From: Marmoricola endophyticus
GTDB taxonomy: Bacteria > Actinomycetota > Actinomycetes > Propionibacteriales > Nocardioidaceae
NCBI RefSeq assembly: GCF_014644415.1
Contig: NZ_BMKQ01000002.1
Span: 124,001 to 188,000, forward strand
DNA: 64,000 bases
Direction: 5' to 3'
Part shown: positions 52,958 to 64,000 of the stretch, piece after piece
How positions within the stretch are numbered: position 1 is the first letter of the stretch
Layout of the letters: every line of letters starts with the position of its first letter
Translations under genes and position numbers: made by a program
Notes under the pieces: model-generated
The model's database searches: none
Seen by the model: only the letters and a program-made list of their open reading frames with translations
Told to the model about the DNA's origin: nothing

Positions 52958-54073
52958 GTGCTCCGCGACCTGCCCGCCGCGCTGCGCCGACGCACGTCCG
53001 ACGCCGAGGTGGGCGCGTGCACCTTCTTGGTGATCGCGCTGCTGGTGATCCTGGTGGTGGGCTCGATCAGCCCGGACTGGCTGCCGTACTCCTCGGTGCT
53101 GGTGCCGGCCTTCGTGGCCAGTCGGCTCCTCGGGCCCCGGCTGCTCCCGTGGGTCGCCGGCCTGGCGCTGCTCGTCGCCGCGCTGCTGATCGCCCAGGCG
53201 CCGCCGGAGAGCGTCCGCCAGGTGCTGGGCCTCGTCGTGGTGGCCACCGTCCTGGTCCTCGTGCTCCTGGCCTCGCACCGGCGGGTGCGACTCGGCGTGG
53301 CGGGCAGCCGCGGCGAGGACATGCTGGTCGACCTCCGCGACCGGATCCAGGCCCAGGGCCGCCTGGAGCGGGTGCCCGACGGCTGGTCAGTGCGCTCGGT
53401 CCTGCGGGCGGCGGGGGGCACCGCCTTCGCCGGTGACTTCCTGGTCGGCTCGGTCACGCGTACGGCTACGCCTCGCCTGCGGGTCGCGCTGGTCGACGTC
53501 TCCGGCAAGGGCATCGAGGCCGGTCCCCGGTCGCTCTTGCTCTCCGGTGCGATGGGCGGGCTGCTGGACGCGCTGCCCGCCGAGGACTTCCTGCCCGCCG
53601 CCAACCGCTTCGTGCTGGGTCAGGACTGGGAGGAGGGCTTCGCCACCGCCGTCCACCTCGACCTCGACCCTGGCACCGGCATGCTCGAGGTCCGCAGCGC
53701 CGGGCACCCGCCGCCGGTCCTGCTCGAGGCGGCGGCGACGGGCTGGCGGCTGCTGGAGGCGGAGGGGCCGGCGCTCGGGCTGCTCGGCGAGCCTGACCAC
53801 ACCGTGTGCGCGGCCCGGCTGGAGCCGGGAGACGCGCTGGTCCTCTACACCGACGGGGTGGTCGAGGTGCCCGGTCGTGACCTCGCGGACGGGATCGACC
53901 TCCTCGCCGGGCGAGCCCGCCGGATGCTCGACGCCGGCGGCGCGATCTCGGAGGCCGCCCTGCTCTCGGGCCTCGGCAACCGACACGACGACCGGGCGCT
54001 GCTGGTGGTCCGGCGCGAGACGGTGATGTCCGGTGCGGACGGGGCCGTGTGGCACGATGGGGGAGCCCGCTAG
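52958..54073 (+). CDS. membrane PP2C/SpoIIE-type serine phosphatase
   Basis: This 371-residue protein has four or five transmembrane helices in the first 115 residues, a short linker and a PPM-type phosphatase domain. Metal-binding acidic residues are in VDVSGKGIEAG, YTDGVVE and RHDDRALLVV. RsbU/SpoIIE-like phosphatases release anti-sigma factor antagonists and so control stress sigma factors. Its partners are not in the window. The start GTG is supported by TAGGGT 7 nt upstream. It is followed by tRNA-Gly after 6 nt. Confidence 0.9.
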   Translation: MLRDLPAALRRRTSDAEVGACTFLVIALLVILVVGSISPDWLPYSSVLVPAFVASRLLGPRLLPWVAGLALLVAALLIAQAPPESVRQVLGLVVVATVLVLVLLASHRRVRLGVAGSRGEDMLVDLRDRIQAQGRLERVPDGWSVRSVLRAAGGTAFAGDFLVGSVTRTATPRLRVALVDVSGKGIEAGPRSLLLSGAMGGLLDALPAEDFLPAANRFVLGQDWEEGFATAVHLDLDPGTGMLEVRSAGHPPPVLLEAAATGWRLLEAEGPALGLLGEPDHTVCAARLEPGDALVLYTDGVVEVPGRDLADGIDLLAGRARRMLDAGGAISEAALLSGLGNRHDDRALLVVRRETVMSGADGAVWHDGGAR

Positions 54074-54079
54074 GGCACT

Positions 54080-54150
54080 GCGGATGTAGCTCAATGGTAG
54101 AGCCCCAGTCTTCCAAACTGGCTACGCGGGTTCGATTCCCGTCATCCGCT
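54080..54150 (+). tRNA. tRNA-Gly (anticodon TCC)
   Basis: Acceptor GCGGATG pairs with CATCCGC, the anticodon stem CCAGT/ACTGG closes loop CTTCCAA, and the T-arm is CGGGTTCGATTCCCG. The length is 71 nt without CCA. It reads GGA/GGG. Confidence 0.97.
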
Positions 54151-54186
54151 CCGAGCCGGTCGTGGTCGCGCCGCGGCGGGCTCTAC

Positions 54187-54259
54187 CGGGGCGTAGCGTA
54201 GTGGCTAGCGCGCCTGCTTTGGGAGCAGGAGACCGCAGGTTCGAGTCCTGTCGCCCCGA
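54187..54259 (+). tRNA. tRNA-Pro (anticodon TGG)
   Basis: Acceptor CGGGGCG pairs with CGCCCCG, the anticodon stem CCTGC/GCAGG closes loop TTTGGGA, and the T-arm is GCAGGTTCGAGTCCTGT. The length is 73 nt without CCA. It reads CCA and other CCN codons by wobble. Confidence 0.97.
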
Positions 54260-54409
54260 CCGCGCTCGCCGCCGGTTGGTCCGGCCCTGCGCGCGTGCCG
54301 TACGCTGAAAGTCCGGCCGTACGCCGCCCCCACCGGTGCCTGGCGACGCGGCCGGTCACGCACGTCCGGGGACACCCGGAGTGCCCGACGACCACAGGAG
54401 TGACCGTAC

Positions 54410-55825
54410 GTGAAGAGCGCCGTCGAGACGCTGGAGCCCACCCGCGCCAAGCTGACCGTGGAGGTGCCGTTCGAGGAGCTCAAGTCGAGCCTCGACAAGG
54501 CCTACCAGGAGATCGCCAAGCAGGTGAACATCCCCGGCTTCCGCCGCGGGAAGGTCCCGCCGCCGGTGATCGACCGCCAGGTCGGCCGCGGAGCGGTGCT
54601 GGACCAGGCGATCAACGAGGCGCTGCCCGACCTGTACATCGCTGCGCTGCAGGAGAACGAGCTGGTCCCGCTGGCCCAGCCGGAGATCGACATCACCAAG
54701 CTCGAGGACGGGACCGTCCTCGAGTTCACCGCCGAGGTGACCGTCCGTCCCACGATCGAGCTGCCGTCCTACGACAACGTGAGCGCCAGCGTCGACGACG
54801 TCGAGGTCACCGACGCCGACGTCGAGGAGCAGGTGCAGGCGCTGCGCGAGCGCTTCGCCACGCTGAGCGAGGTCGAGCGGCCCGCCGCCGAGGGCGACTT
54901 CGTCTCGATCGACCTCGCGGCCAGCAAGGACGGCGAGGCGGTCGAGGGCGGCCAGCTCGAGGACTACAGCTACCAGGTCGGCAAGGGCGACATGCTGCCC
55001 GGGATCGACGAGGTGCTCGTCGGCATGTCGGCCGGCGAGGAGAAGTCCTTCACCACGCAGCTGCTGGGTGGCGACATGGAGGGCCAGGACGTCGAGGTGC
55101 TGGTCACCGTCGGCTCGGTCAAGGAGCAGGAGCTCCCCGAGCTGGACGAGGAGTTCGCCCAGACCGCCTCCGAGTTCGACACGATGGACGAGCTGACCGA
55201 GGACGTCCGCACCCGGCTGGGCCGTGGCAAGCGGCTCGAGCAGGCCGCCGCGGCCCGCGACGCCGTCCTCGAGCAGCTGATCGAGGCCACCGAGATCCCG
55301 CTGCCCGACGAGGTCGTGAGCGCCGAGCTGGCCTCGCGCCGCCAGGAGATCGAGCAGCAGCTCGGCTGGGCCGGGATGGACCTGCAGACCTACCTCGACA
55401 ACGAGAAGCAGACCGTCGACGAGTTCGAGGCCGACCTCGACAAGCGAGTCCGCGACATGCTCGCCGCGCAGTTCATCCTCGACGAGATCGCCAAGAAGGA
55501 GGAGATCGACGTCGAGCAGGAGGAGCTGTCCCAGCACCTCATGCAGCGTGCGCAGCAGTCCGGCCAGGACCCCAACGAGTTCATCCAGCACATGCTCCAG
55601 CACAACCACGTGCCGGAGATGGTGGCCGAGGTCGTCCGGGGCAAGGCCCTCGCGCAGATCGTCGAGAGTGCGACCGTCACCGACGCGTCGGGCAACGTCG
55701 TCGAGCTGAAGAACCTCCGCCCCGACGGCTCGATCGGCGAGCCCGAGGACGACGGCGAGCCGGAGGTCGGCGAGGCCACCGAGGACACCGCGGCCGACGA
55801 GGCGACGGAGTCCTCGTCCAGCTGA
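54410..55825 (+). CDS. tig: trigger factor (ribosome-associated chaperone)
   Basis: This 471-residue chaperone and prolyl isomerase binds nascent chains at the exit tunnel. The ribosome-binding loop GFRRGKVPP is present at about 44-52, followed by the PPIase domain (VSIDLAASKDGEAV, YQVGKGDMLPGIDEVLVGM) and the helical C-terminal arms. An acidic tail (EPEDDGEPEVGE) closes the protein. AGGAG 9 nt before the GTG supports the start, and TACGCT at 54301-54306 may be its -10 box. The order tig, clpP1, clpP2, clpX is widespread. Confidence 0.95.
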   Translation: MKSAVETLEPTRAKLTVEVPFEELKSSLDKAYQEIAKQVNIPGFRRGKVPPPVIDRQVGRGAVLDQAINEALPDLYIAALQENELVPLAQPEIDITKLEDGTVLEFTAEVTVRPTIELPSYDNVSASVDDVEVTDADVEEQVQALRERFATLSEVERPAAEGDFVSIDLAASKDGEAVEGGQLEDYSYQVGKGDMLPGIDEVLVGMSAGEEKSFTTQLLGGDMEGQDVEVLVTVGSVKEQELPELDEEFAQTASEFDTMDELTEDVRTRLGRGKRLEQAAAARDAVLEQLIEATEIPLPDEVVSAELASRRQEIEQQLGWAGMDLQTYLDNEKQTVDEFEADLDKRVRDMLAAQFILDEIAKKEEIDVEQEELSQHLMQRAQQSGQDPNEFIQHMLQHNHVPEMVAEVVRGKALAQIVESATVTDASGNVVELKNLRPDGSIGEPEDDGEPEVGEATEDTAADEATESSSS

Positions 55826-55889
55826 CCGCGAGCGGTCTCACACCTGAGGGGCGTTGACCGCCTCACCGCAGGCTCCGGAGACTGGCGCC

Positions 55890-57128
55890 ATGGCTGATCG
55901 CGAGACCTCCGGCGCGCTCGGCGCCGCGGCGCTGGGCGTCGACCTCCTGCGGGATGCGGTGCTGCCCTCGGTGCGCGACCTGCACGGGGCGATCAGCCGC
56001 CGGGTCGGTCCGCGGGTCCCTGTCGTGCGCGAGGTGAGCGCGCTGCAGGGCGCCGTCGCGGACCGGGTGTACGCCGGCCTCGGCCGCGGGCTCGCCGGTG
56101 CCTCGGCCGGGCTGCGCCGTGCCGACGATGCGGCGCAGCGTGCCGGCGTGGGCGCGACGCTGGAGCAGGGAGCGCGGGGCCGGTTCGCCGTCGCCGCGCT
56201 GAACGGGCTGTTCGGCGACCGGATCCAGCGCGAGCACCCCGGGCTCGAGATCGCGATGGCGCCGCGGGCCGGTGCCCATGACGTCGACGTCTCGGCGGAC
56301 GGGATCGCCGCGGCCTACCCGGAGGCCGGGGCGGACGTCGTCGTCCTCCTGCATGGACTCGGGGAGGACGACGTGTGCTGGCGCGTCGGGGCGGGCGCGA
56401 GCGGCAGGACGTACCCCGACCACCTGCGCGAGCGTGGCTGGACGCCCGTCGTGCTGCGCTACAACACCGGCCTCCCGATCGCGGAGAACGGCGTCGCCCT
56501 CGCCTCTCTGCTGGACCGGCTGGTGTCCGCGTGGCCGGTGCCGGTGCGCCGCCTCTCACTGGTCGGCCACTCGATGGGCGGGCTGGTGATCCGCTCGGCC
56601 TGCGCGGTGCTGCCCGGCCCCGGCACCACCGCCTGGGCGCCGCTGGTCGGGGACGTGGTCACGCTCGGTACGCCGCACCTCGGGGCCCCGGTCGCCTGGG
56701 GGCTCTCCTCGGGGGTGTCGCTGCTCTCCGTGCTGCCGGAGTCGGCGCCGTTCGGTCGGCTGCTCGACCACCGCTCGGCCGGCATCTTCGACCTCCGCGA
56801 CGGTCTCCCGCCGGACGTGGCGAACCTGCCCTCCGCGCGCTACCACCTGGTGTCGGCAGCGGTCGGGCGACCGGGTACCCGGGCCGGGGCCGTCGTCTCC
56901 GGCGTGCTCGGGGACGGCCTGGTCCGACCGGGGTCGGCCGCCGGACGTCCGCGCCGCGGTGCGGCCCTGTTCCCCGGCGCCGACCTGCTCCACCTCACGC
57001 AGACGAACCACTTCGGCCTGCTCAACCACCCGGACGTCTACGCTGCCCTCGACCGGTGGCTCGGGCGCGGCAGCGGCCCTGCTGCGACCGCCGGCGCCCG
57101 GCGTCGTACACCCGAGGAGATCCGATGA
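55890..57128 (+). CDS. alpha/beta-hydrolase, lipase/esterase-like
   Basis: This 412-residue protein has a helical N-terminal region of about 110 residues and an alpha/beta-hydrolase domain. [11 protein letters not shown] provides the oxyanion region, GHSMGGLV at 226-233 holds the nucleophile Ser228, and a His near the C-terminus (QTNHFGLL) completes the triad. Lipid or ester hydrolysis is likely, but there is no signal peptide. GGAG upstream supports the ATG at 55890. It is co-translated with the downstream SRPBCC gene (ATGA). It sits between tig and clpP1, where M. tuberculosis has no such gene. Confidence 0.8.
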   Translation: MADRETSGALGAAALGVDLLRDAVLPSVRDLHGAISRRVGPRVPVVREVSALQGAVADRVYAGLGRGLAGASAGLRRADDAAQRAGVGATLEQGARGRFAVAALNGLFGDRIQREHPGLEIAMAPRAGAHDVDVSADGIAAAYPEAGADVVVLLHGLGEDDVCWRVGAGASGRTYPDHLRERGWTPVVLRYNTGLPIAENGVALASLLDRLVSAWPVPVRRLSLVGHSMGGLVIRSACAVLPGPGTTAWAPLVGDVVTLGTPHLGAPVAWGLSSGVSLLSVLPESAPFGRLLDHRSAGIFDLRDGLPPDVANLPSARYHLVSAAVGRPGTRAGAVVSGVLGDGLVRPGSAAGRPRRGAALFPGADLLHLTQTNHFGLLNHPDVYAALDRWLGRGSGPAATAGARRRTPEEIR

Positions 57129-57586
57129 GCCCGCGTCCCGCCGACCTGTCCGCCAGCACCCGCGTGGAGGCGCCGGTCGACCGCGTGTGGGAGGTGGTCG
57201 GCGACGTGCGCACGATGCCGGACTTCTCCCCGGAGCTGCGCAAGGTGTTCGTCCTCGGTCGCCGCAGCGGACCCGGTGCGCGCTTCGTCGGCATCAACAA
57301 GCGTGGCCTCGCGGTGTGGCCGACCACCTCGAAGGTGGTGCGGTGGGAGCCCTCGCGCGCCATCGCGTGGAAGGTGGCCGAGAGCGGCGCGACCTGGATG
57401 TACGAGCTCGAGCCCACCGACGGCGGTGCCGCGACCACGCTCACCGCCCGCCGGATCCTCCCGGCGTTCTCCGCGGGGACGACGCTCCTCGGCCCGGTCA
57501 TCGGCGGGGCCGAGGGCCACGACCGCGAGCTGGGCGAGGGGCTCGCGACGACCCTCGAGCGGATGAAGGCACGCATCGAGGGCTGA
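57125..57586 (+). CDS. SRPBCC-family (polyketide cyclase/dehydrase-like) protein
   Basis: This 153-residue protein has a START-like fold with a large hydrophobic cavity, recognised from [28 protein letters not shown] and the C-terminal helix [21 protein letters not shown]. Such proteins bind or transfer lipids or act on aromatic or hydrophobic ligands. It starts with an ATG overlapping the hydrolase stop. A joint role in lipid handling is possible but inferred only from coupling. Another 83 nt follow before clpP1. Confidence 0.85.
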   Translation: MSPRPADLSASTRVEAPVDRVWEVVGDVRTMPDFSPELRKVFVLGRRSGPGARFVGINKRGLAVWPTTSKVVRWEPSRAIAWKVAESGATWMYELEPTDGGAATTLTARRILPAFSAGTTLLGPVIGGAEGHDRELGEGLATTLERMKARIEG

Positions 57587-57656
57587 GGACGTCGGGGGCG
57601 GATCCGCTGTGGGCGAACAGGGCCGGGTCCGGCGTGGACTGGGGGGCGACGGCGTC

Positions 57657-57662
57657 TAGGGT
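57657..57662 (+). promoter_or_regulatory. -10 box of a probable leaderless promoter for clpP1P2
   Basis: TAGGGT ends 7 nt before the GTG at 57670 and explains a start 15 codons upstream of the ATG that other proteins would use. Confidence 0.5.
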
Positions 57663-57669
57663 CGAACCC

Positions 57670-58317
57670 GTGACTGACTCACCACAGACCCCGCACCCGT
57701 CCAGGGGCCCGGAGATGAACGCTGCCGCTGCCGGCTACGGGCTCGACGACCACATCTACCAGCGCCTGCTGCGCGAGCGGATCGTGTTCCTCGGCTCCGA
57801 GGTGCGTGACCAGAACGCGAACGCGATCTGCGCGCAGCTGCTGCTGCTCTCGGCCGAGGACCCCGAGGCCGACATCTTCCTGCACATCAACTCCCCGGGC
57901 GGCTCGGTCGACTCGGGGATGGCGATCTACGACACGATGAACTACATCCCCAACGACGTCGCCACCGTCGGCATGGGGCTCGCCGCGTCGATGGGGCAGT
58001 TCCTGCTCTGCGCCGGCGCACAGGGCAAGCGCTACGCCCTGCCGCACGCGCGGATCATGATGCACCAGCCCTCGGGCGGCATGGGCGGCTCGGCCTCGGA
58101 CATCAAGATCCAGGCCCAGCAGTCCCTGCACCTCAAGCAGGTGCTGTTCGACCTGATCAGCCAGCACACCGGTCAGCCGCTCGAGCAGATCCAGAACGAC
58201 GCCGACCGCGACCGCTGGTTCACGGCCCAGCAGGCCAAGGACTACGGCTTCATCGACCACGTGATCACCAACGCCCGCGAGGCGGCCGACGACGGCCGCC
58301 CGGCGCGCCAGAGCTGA
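57670..58317 (+). CDS. clpP1: ATP-dependent Clp protease proteolytic subunit 1
   Basis: This 215-residue serine peptidase forms a barrel with ClpP2. The catalytic triad lies in [14 protein letters not shown] (nucleophile Ser), [10 protein letters not shown] (His) and the Asp in [11 protein letters not shown]. The Leu/Asp-rich segment [14 protein letters not shown] follows the family. In Actinobacteria ClpP1 and ClpP2 form a mixed tetradecamer that is active with ClpX or ClpC. Two starts are possible: GTG 57670 with the TAGGGT box, and ATG 57715; the former is preferred. Confidence 0.95.
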   Translation: MTDSPQTPHPSRGPEMNAAAAGYGLDDHIYQRLLRERIVFLGSEVRDQNANAICAQLLLLSAEDPEADIFLHINSPGGSVDSGMAIYDTMNYIPNDVATVGMGLAASMGQFLLCAGAQGKRYALPHARIMMHQPSGGMGGSASDIKIQAQQSLHLKQVLFDLISQHTGQPLEQIQNDADRDRWFTAQQAKDYGFIDHVITNAREAADDGRPARQS

Positions 58318-58330
58318 CGAGGGACACCAC

Positions 58331-58933
58331 ATGAACTACTACATCCCGCAGTGGGAAGAGCGCACCTCCTACGGCTTCCGCCGCATCGACCCGTACGGCA
58401 AGCTCTTCGAGGAGCGGATCATCTTCCTCGGCACGCCGATCAGCGACGACATCGCCAACGCGGTGATGGCGCAGCTGCTGTGCCTGGAGTCGATGGACCC
58501 CGACCGCGACATCCAGATCTACATCAACTCGCCGGGTGGCTCGTTCACCGCGATGACCGCGATCTACGACACGATGCGGTTCATCAAGCCCGACGTGCAG
58601 ACCGTCTGCCTGGGACAGGCCGCCTCGGCGGCGGCGATCCTGCTCGCGGCGGGTGCGCCCGGCAAGCGGCTGGCCCAGCCGAACAGCCGGATCCTGATCC
58701 ACCAGCCGTACACCGAGGGCACGTTCGGCCAGTCCTCGGACATCGAGATCCAGGCCAACGAGATCCTGCGGATGCGCGAGGCGCTGGAGACGATGATCGC
58801 CGAGCACTCCGGCAAGAGCGTCGAGGAGGTCTCGGCCGACATCGAGCGCGACAAGATCCTCACTGCCGAGGCGGCGCTCGAGTACGGGCTGATCGACTCC
58901 GTGCTGGAGTCGCGCAAGGCGATCGCGGTCTGA
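58331..58933 (+). CDS. clpP2: ATP-dependent Clp protease proteolytic subunit 2
   Basis: This 200-residue partner of ClpP1 has the nucleophile in [14 protein letters not shown], His in [11 protein letters not shown] and the Asp in [12 protein letters not shown]-type sequence ([15 protein letters not shown]). It starts 13 nt after clpP1 and is the second gene of the operon. The two copies differ in length and N-terminal loop, as expected for the hetero-oligomeric actinobacterial protease. clpX follows after 133 nt and carries its own possible promoter region. Confidence 0.95.
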   Translation: MNYYIPQWEERTSYGFRRIDPYGKLFEERIIFLGTPISDDIANAVMAQLLCLESMDPDRDIQIYINSPGGSFTAMTAIYDTMRFIKPDVQTVCLGQAASAAAILLAAGAPGKRLAQPNSRILIHQPYTEGTFGQSSDIEIQANEILRMREALETMIAEHSGKSVEEVSADIERDKILTAEAALEYGLIDSVLESRKAIAV

Positions 58934-59066
58934 GCGACCGCCGTCGAGACCCGAGCCCGGCGAGCGGGGAACACACCCGTCGTACCCACCCCCGCTGGCC
59001 GGGTTCTCAGGGTAGTTTCAGCCAGGTTGCAGCACGGTTCCACCAGATCGAGGGGAGACGCCACCC

Positions 59067-60344
<1,278 letters not shown>

Positions 60345-60364
60345 CGCTGGCGGGGTGACCGGTC

Positions 60365-60643
60365 GTGCTTTGGGGCATCTTCGGGTCGCTGCTTGAGGGG
60401 TTGTTCGAGCCCGGGCCCCCAACGACTGAGAGGGCGGCTCGTCTTCGAGCGGCCTTCGCGCTCGTCGTCGCGGCCGCTCTGCTGATCAGCGGCGTCGTGT
60501 TGGCCGTGATCGGCTGGCTGAGCGACGACTCTGACAACCGTACGCTGTACTTCGTCCTGGCAGGGTGCTGTTTGCTTCTGGCCGGCTTGGCCTGGTTCAA
60601 CGCCCGGAGGTTCGTGCTCGACCAGCGCGAGGGCCGCTGCTGA
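60365..60643 (+). CDS. small two-pass membrane protein, function unknown
   Basis: This 92-residue protein has two transmembrane helices (about 29-51 and 62-80) and a short charged C-terminus (VLDQREGRC). It starts with a GTG 20 nt after clpX and ends before a repeat-rich gap. Codon use is a little less GC-rich than its neighbours. I recognise no family; the frame is supported mainly by its membrane pattern and position. Confidence 0.55.
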   Translation: MLWGIFGSLLEGLFEPGPPTTERAARLRAAFALVVAAALLISGVVLAVIGWLSDDSDNRTLYFVLAGCCLLLAGLAWFNARRFVLDQREGRC

Positions 60644-60695
60644 GAGTCACGACAGGCTCGCCCTGCGGTGGTTGCGGTCGGCGTGCGTCTCGCCG

Positions 60696-61002
60696 GGTCT
60701 CGACGTCGCTCGTCGCGGGCGCTCCTCGCGGCTCGACCACCTACTGGCTAGGAGGGCGGCCCGACACCCTCGTGGCGGAGATCGCGAGTGGGCTCGGAGG
60801 TCTCGATGTCGTTCGTCGCGGGCGCTCCTCGCGGCTCGACCACCTACTGGCTAGGAGGGCGGCGCGACACCCTCGTGGCGGAGATCGCGAGTGGGCTCGG
60901 AGGTCTCGATGTCGTTCGTCGCTGGCGCTCCTCACGGCTCGACCACCTTGAGGTCAGGTGGTCGAGCCCGACTGAGCGCTAGCGAAGGAGGACGTCGAGA
61001 CC
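60696..61002. repeat. 103-bp tandem repeat ending in a large imperfect palindrome
   Basis: Copies start at 60696, 60799 and 60902 (spacing exactly 103 bp, first two almost identical). The third diverges after about 45 bp and continues into its own inverted copy, so 60902-61002 forms an imperfect palindrome. GGTCTCGACGTC at 60696-60707 is matched by GACGTCGAGACC at 60991-61002. The words GGTCTCGA and GGTGGTCGAG also occur near 6.35 kb. Confidence 0.8.
60936..60968. terminator. perfect 13-bp hairpin within the repeat
   Basis: GGCTCGACCACCT pairs perfectly with AGGTGGTCGAGCC around a 7-nt loop. It lies between convergent genes, so it could stop transcription in both directions, or it may be only the centre of the repeat palindrome. 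Confidence 0.5.
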
Positions 61003-61143
61003 CCCGCACCAACGCAGCCGTCGCGACGACCGATGGGCGTGGGAGACACGAGCCGAGTGGCGCGACGCCGACCGCGAGAGGCATCTCGATCTCTTCCCCA
61101 CCCGGTCGCGCTGCCACAAGCCTGCGCGCGGACCTCAGCCGGA

Positions 61144-61225
<82 letters not shown>

Positions 61226-61318
61226 GCAGGCGGAAGCCCGTACGGACCGACCATCACAGCGCCAGCGCACCCGGCGCCCGCCGCCTGGGCGAATCTCGCC
61301 GCGCAGGCGCCTCGTACG

Positions 61319-63925
61319 TCAGTCCTCGGTGGGAGCGATCTCCACGTCGACGCTGACCTCGGCGTCGTCGGCGCCGGCCTCCAGGGTCAGGTCGCCGACG
61401 ACCTTGGCCGTGGCGGCGAGGTCGGCGCGGGCCTGCTCGATGGCGGCGACAGCGGCGGGGGAGCCGGTGAGCGTGGCGCGGGAGAGTGGCGTACGCATGG
61501 ACACCTTGGCCTGCGACTTCGCACCTCGCAGGCCGCCGAGCGCGGCGCCGACGTGGTCGAGGAGGGCGGCGTCCCCCGAGCCCGCCGCCTCACCGAGCTC
61601 GTCGGTGGTCGGCCAGGACGCCAGGTGCACCGAGCCGTCCTGCCACCACGACCAGACCTCCTCGGTGACGTACGGCAGGTACGGCGCCAGCAGCCGTAGC
61701 ACGCTGTGCAGCGCGGTCGCGAGCGTGGCCCGGGCCGAGTCGGACCCGGGGCCGTCGGCGTACGCGCGCTCCTTGACCAGCTCGAGGTAGTCGTCGCAGA
61801 ACTCCCAGAAGAACCGCTCGGTCGTCTCCAGCGCGGTCGTGTAGTCGTACGACTCGAGCGCCGCGGTCGCCGCGTCCACGACGGAGGCCAGACGAGCCAG
61901 CAGCGCCCGGTCGACCGTGTCGACGACCAGCGTCGTATCGACCGCCGTCGCGCCGACCGAGCCGAGCACGAACTTCGAGGCGTTGAGCACCTTCATCGCC
62001 AGGCGGCGCCCGACCTTCATCTGGGACTCGTCGAAGGGCGAGTCCAGGCCCGGGCGGGCCATCGCCGCGCGCCAGCGCACGGCGTCGGCGCCGAACTTGT
62101 CGAGGATCTCGGTCGGGACGACGACGTTGCCCTTGGACTTCGACATCTTCTTGCGGTCGGGGTCGAGGATGAAGCCGGACAGCATGGCGTGCGACCACGG
62201 CGCCGCGTGGTTCTCGTAGTCCGCGCGCACGACGCGCGAGAACAACCAGGTGCGGATGATGTCGTGGGCCTGGGTGCACAGGTCCATCGGGAAGACGCGC
62301 TGCCACAGGTCGTCGTCGGACTCCCAGCCGCCGGCGATCTGCGGCGTCAGCGAGGACGTGGCCCAGGTGTCCATGACGTCGGGGTCGCCGAGGAACCCGC
62401 CGGGCACGCCGCGCTGCGCCTCGTCGTACCCGCGCGGTGCGTCGGTCGACGGGTCGACCGGGAGCTCGGCCTCGGAGGGCAGCAGCGGGTGGTCGTAGTC
62501 CGGCTCGCCCTCGTCGTCGAGCGGGTACCAGACGGGGAACGGGATGCCGAAGTACCGCTGGCGGGAGATCAGCCAGTCGCCGTTGAGCCCGCCGACCCAG
62601 TTGTCGTAGCGGTGCTTCATGTGCGCCGGGACCCAGGTGATCTCCTCTCCGCGGGTCAGCATCTCGCTGCGGACGTCGGCGTCGCGGCCGCCGTTGGAGA
62701 TGTACCACTGGCGGGTGGCGACGATCTCCAGCGGCTTGTCGCCCTTCTCGAAGAAGTTCGTCATCCGCTGGGTCGGCTTCGGGTCGCCGTCGAGGTCGCC
62801 GGACCCGCGCAGCAGGGAGACCATCGCCTCGCGCGCGCTGAAGGTGGTCTTGCCGGCCAGCTCGGAGTACGCCGTCGCCGCCGCGTCGCTCGACAGCCAC
62901 GGCGGGGTCTCGCGGGTGAACCGCCCGTCGCGACCGATGACGGTGCGCACCGGCAGGTCCAGCTCGCGCCACCAGGTCACGTCGGTGAGGTCACCGAAGG
63001 TGCAGCACATGACCAGGCCGGAGCCCTTGTCCATCTCGGCCGCGGGGTGCGCGACGACCGGGATCTCGACGCCGAAGACCGGTGAGGTGACGGTGCTCCC
63101 GAACAGCGGCTGGTAGCGCTCGTCGTCGGGGTGGGCGATCAGAGCGACCACCGAGGCGATCAGCTCGGGCCGCGTGGTCTCGATGAAGGCCTTCGTCCCG
63201 TCGGGCCGGTGGAAGGACACCCGGTGGTAGGCACCGGCGTACTCGCGCGCCTCGAGCTCGGCCTGCGCGACCGCGGTCTGGAAGGTGACGTCCCACAGGG
63301 TCGGCGCCTCCTGGAGGTACGCCTCCCCGCGCGCGAAGTTGCGCAGGAACGCACGCTGGCTCACCGTCTGCGCCTTCGGCCCGATGGTCGTGTAGTGCTG
63401 CGACCAGTCCACCGAGAGGCCGAGCGTGCGCCACAGCGACTCGAAGACCTTCTCGTCCTCCTCGACCAGCCGCTCGCACAGCGCGATGAAGTTGGGTCGG
63501 CTGATCGGCAGCTGCCGCTTCGGGTCCGGCTTCTCGGGCGGGGTGAAGTCCGGGTCGTACGGCAGCGAGGGGTCGCAGCGCACGCCGAAGTAGTTCTGCA
63601 CGCGACGCTCGGTCGGCAGCCCGTTGTCGTCCCAGCCCATGGGGTAGAAGACGCTCTTGCCGCGCATCCGGTGGAAGCGCGCGACCACGTCGGGGTGGGT
63701 GTAGGAGAAGACGTGTCCGACGTGCAGGCTGCCCGACACGGTCGGCGGCGGGGTGTCGATGGAGTAGACGTTCTCCCGCGACCGGGTGCGGTCGAAGGCG
63801 TAGGTGTCCTGCTCCTTCCACACCTGCGACCACTTGTCCTCCAGGCCCTCGAGCCCCGGCTTGTCCGGTACGACGACGTCGCGTGCGGCGGTCGTTCCGG
63901 TGGGGTGGGAGCGGGTCGCAGTCAT
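61319..63925 (-). CDS. valS: valyl-tRNA synthetase
   Basis: This 868-residue class I synthetase charges tRNA-Val. The HIGH-type motif is [15 protein letters not shown] near residue 70, and the KMSKS motif is [11 protein letters not shown] near residue 593. An editing domain (about 220-380) contains the TTRPE segment [11 protein letters not shown]. The C-terminal coiled-coil arm typical of bacterial ValRS is absent, and sequences such as [17 protein letters not shown] resemble the archaeal-like ValRS form known in some bacteria. The ATG is supported by TAGGCT 7 nt upstream. No T-box or other leader is visible in the 75 nt before it. Confidence 0.95.
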   Translation of the reverse strand: MTATRSHPTGTTAARDVVVPDKPGLEGLEDKWSQVWKEQDTYAFDRTRSRENVYSIDTPPPTVSGSLHVGHVFSYTHPDVVARFHRMRGKSVFYPMGWDDNGLPTERRVQNYFGVRCDPSLPYDPDFTPPEKPDPKRQLPISRPNFIALCERLVEEDEKVFESLWRTLGLSVDWSQHYTTIGPKAQTVSQRAFLRNFARGEAYLQEAPTLWDVTFQTAVAQAELEAREYAGAYHRVSFHRPDGTKAFIETTRPELIASVVALIAHPDDERYQPLFGSTVTSPVFGVEIPVVAHPAAEMDKGSGLVMCCTFGDLTDVTWWRELDLPVRTVIGRDGRFTRETPPWLSSDAAATAYSELAGKTTFSAREAMVSLLRGSGDLDGDPKPTQRMTNFFEKGDKPLEIVATRQWYISNGGRDADVRSEMLTRGEEITWVPAHMKHRYDNWVGGLNGDWLISRQRYFGIPFPVWYPLDDEGEPDYDHPLLPSEAELPVDPSTDAPRGYDEAQRGVPGGFLGDPDVMDTWATSSLTPQIAGGWESDDDLWQRVFPMDLCTQAHDIIRTWLFSRVVRADYENHAAPWSHAMLSGFILDPDRKKMSKSKGNVVVPTEILDKFGADAVRWRAAMARPGLDSPFDESQMKVGRRLAMKVLNASKFVLGSVGATAVDTTLVVDTVDRALLARLASVVDAATAALESYDYTTALETTERFFWEFCDDYLELVKERAYADGPGSDSARATLATALHSVLRLLAPYLPYVTEEVWSWWQDGSVHLASWPTTDELGEAAGSGDAALLDHVGAALGGLRGAKSQAKVSMRTPLSRATLTGSPAAVAAIEQARADLAATAKVVGDLTLEAGADDAEVSVDVEIAPTED

Positions 63926-63932
63926 GGCTTCC

Positions 63933-63938
63933 AGCCTA
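63933..63938 (-). promoter_or_regulatory. -10 box of a probable leaderless promoter for valS
   Basis: Read on the minus strand, TAGGCT ends 7 nt before the valS ATG. Confidence 0.5.
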
Positions 63939-64000
63939 CGGGCGCGCGATCTCGCCGGAGAAACCAGTTCCTCGCCGGAGGCCGCGGGTGGGAGCGTGCA

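Noticed and set aside
60696-61002. Possible CRISPR array or coding repeat
   Set aside because: Three copies with exactly 103-bp period and no unique spacers; the copies are palindromic. No cas genes nearby.

Overview
The window is a gene-dense, high-GC stretch of an actinobacterial chromosome. It probably comes from Nocardioides or a close relative, but that is a judgement from gene style, not a proof. Supporting points are the Actinobacteria-specific families (mec-cysO-cysM, the Rv1339-like hydrolase, truncated haemoglobin O, the Rv2466c-like thioredoxin, paired clpP genes), the many GTG starts, the ATGA/GTGA overlaps, and a recurring TANNNT box 6-8 nt before start codons that suggests leaderless transcripts. 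There are six tRNAs: Leu-TAG, Lys-CTT, His-GTG, Arg-TCT, Gly-TCC and Pro-TGG. I saw no rRNA, CRISPR array, prophage or intact insertion sequence.

Left part (1-13 kb). A partial secreted acid phosphatase is followed by mec, cysO, cysM and murI, two small membrane proteins, a large secreted M6 protease (minus), an Rv1339-like hydrolase, rph and rdgB. From memory this matches the order of Mycobacterium tuberculosis Rv1334-Rv1341. Here it is interrupted by the protease, a low-GC lipoprotein patch, and a two-component system divergent from an ABC exporter.

Middle (13-40 kb). This is a mosaic. It holds a peroxiredoxin, BluB-like protein, cytochrome P450, drug exporter, family 6 glycoside hydrolase, flavin oxidoreductase, a pirin that lacks a core segment, oligoribonuclease, and a MauE/DsbA oxidative-folding pair. 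It continues with a deaminase, a LysR/racemase pair, aminopeptidase P, an operon of PrsW and two dynamin-like GTPases, an SSB paralogue, EttA, a MarR/YceI pair, a thiolase and a double-hotdog thioesterase.

Right part (40-64 kb). glbO, a 1197-residue polytopic membrane protein, MscS, CtaJ-like, DUF5130, pepN, an Rv2466c-like protein, metG, a family 16 glycoside hydrolase, rpiB, nei, a SpoIIE-type phosphatase, tig, clpP1, clpP2, clpX and valS follow the M. tuberculosis Rv2470 to Rv2448c order with insertions. The clpX-valS gap holds a 103-bp tandem/palindromic repeat and a 31-G homopolymer inside a 22-bp inverted repeat.

The observations most worth a second look are the encoded cysteine after the CysO diglycine, the pirin deletion, the CPFA (monothiol) form of the Rv2466c-like protein, the G31 hairpin, two near-identical TTGAA-N2-TTCAA operators, and the prsW-GTPase-GTPase operon. 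I did not find a clear, wholly new defence or biosynthetic system.
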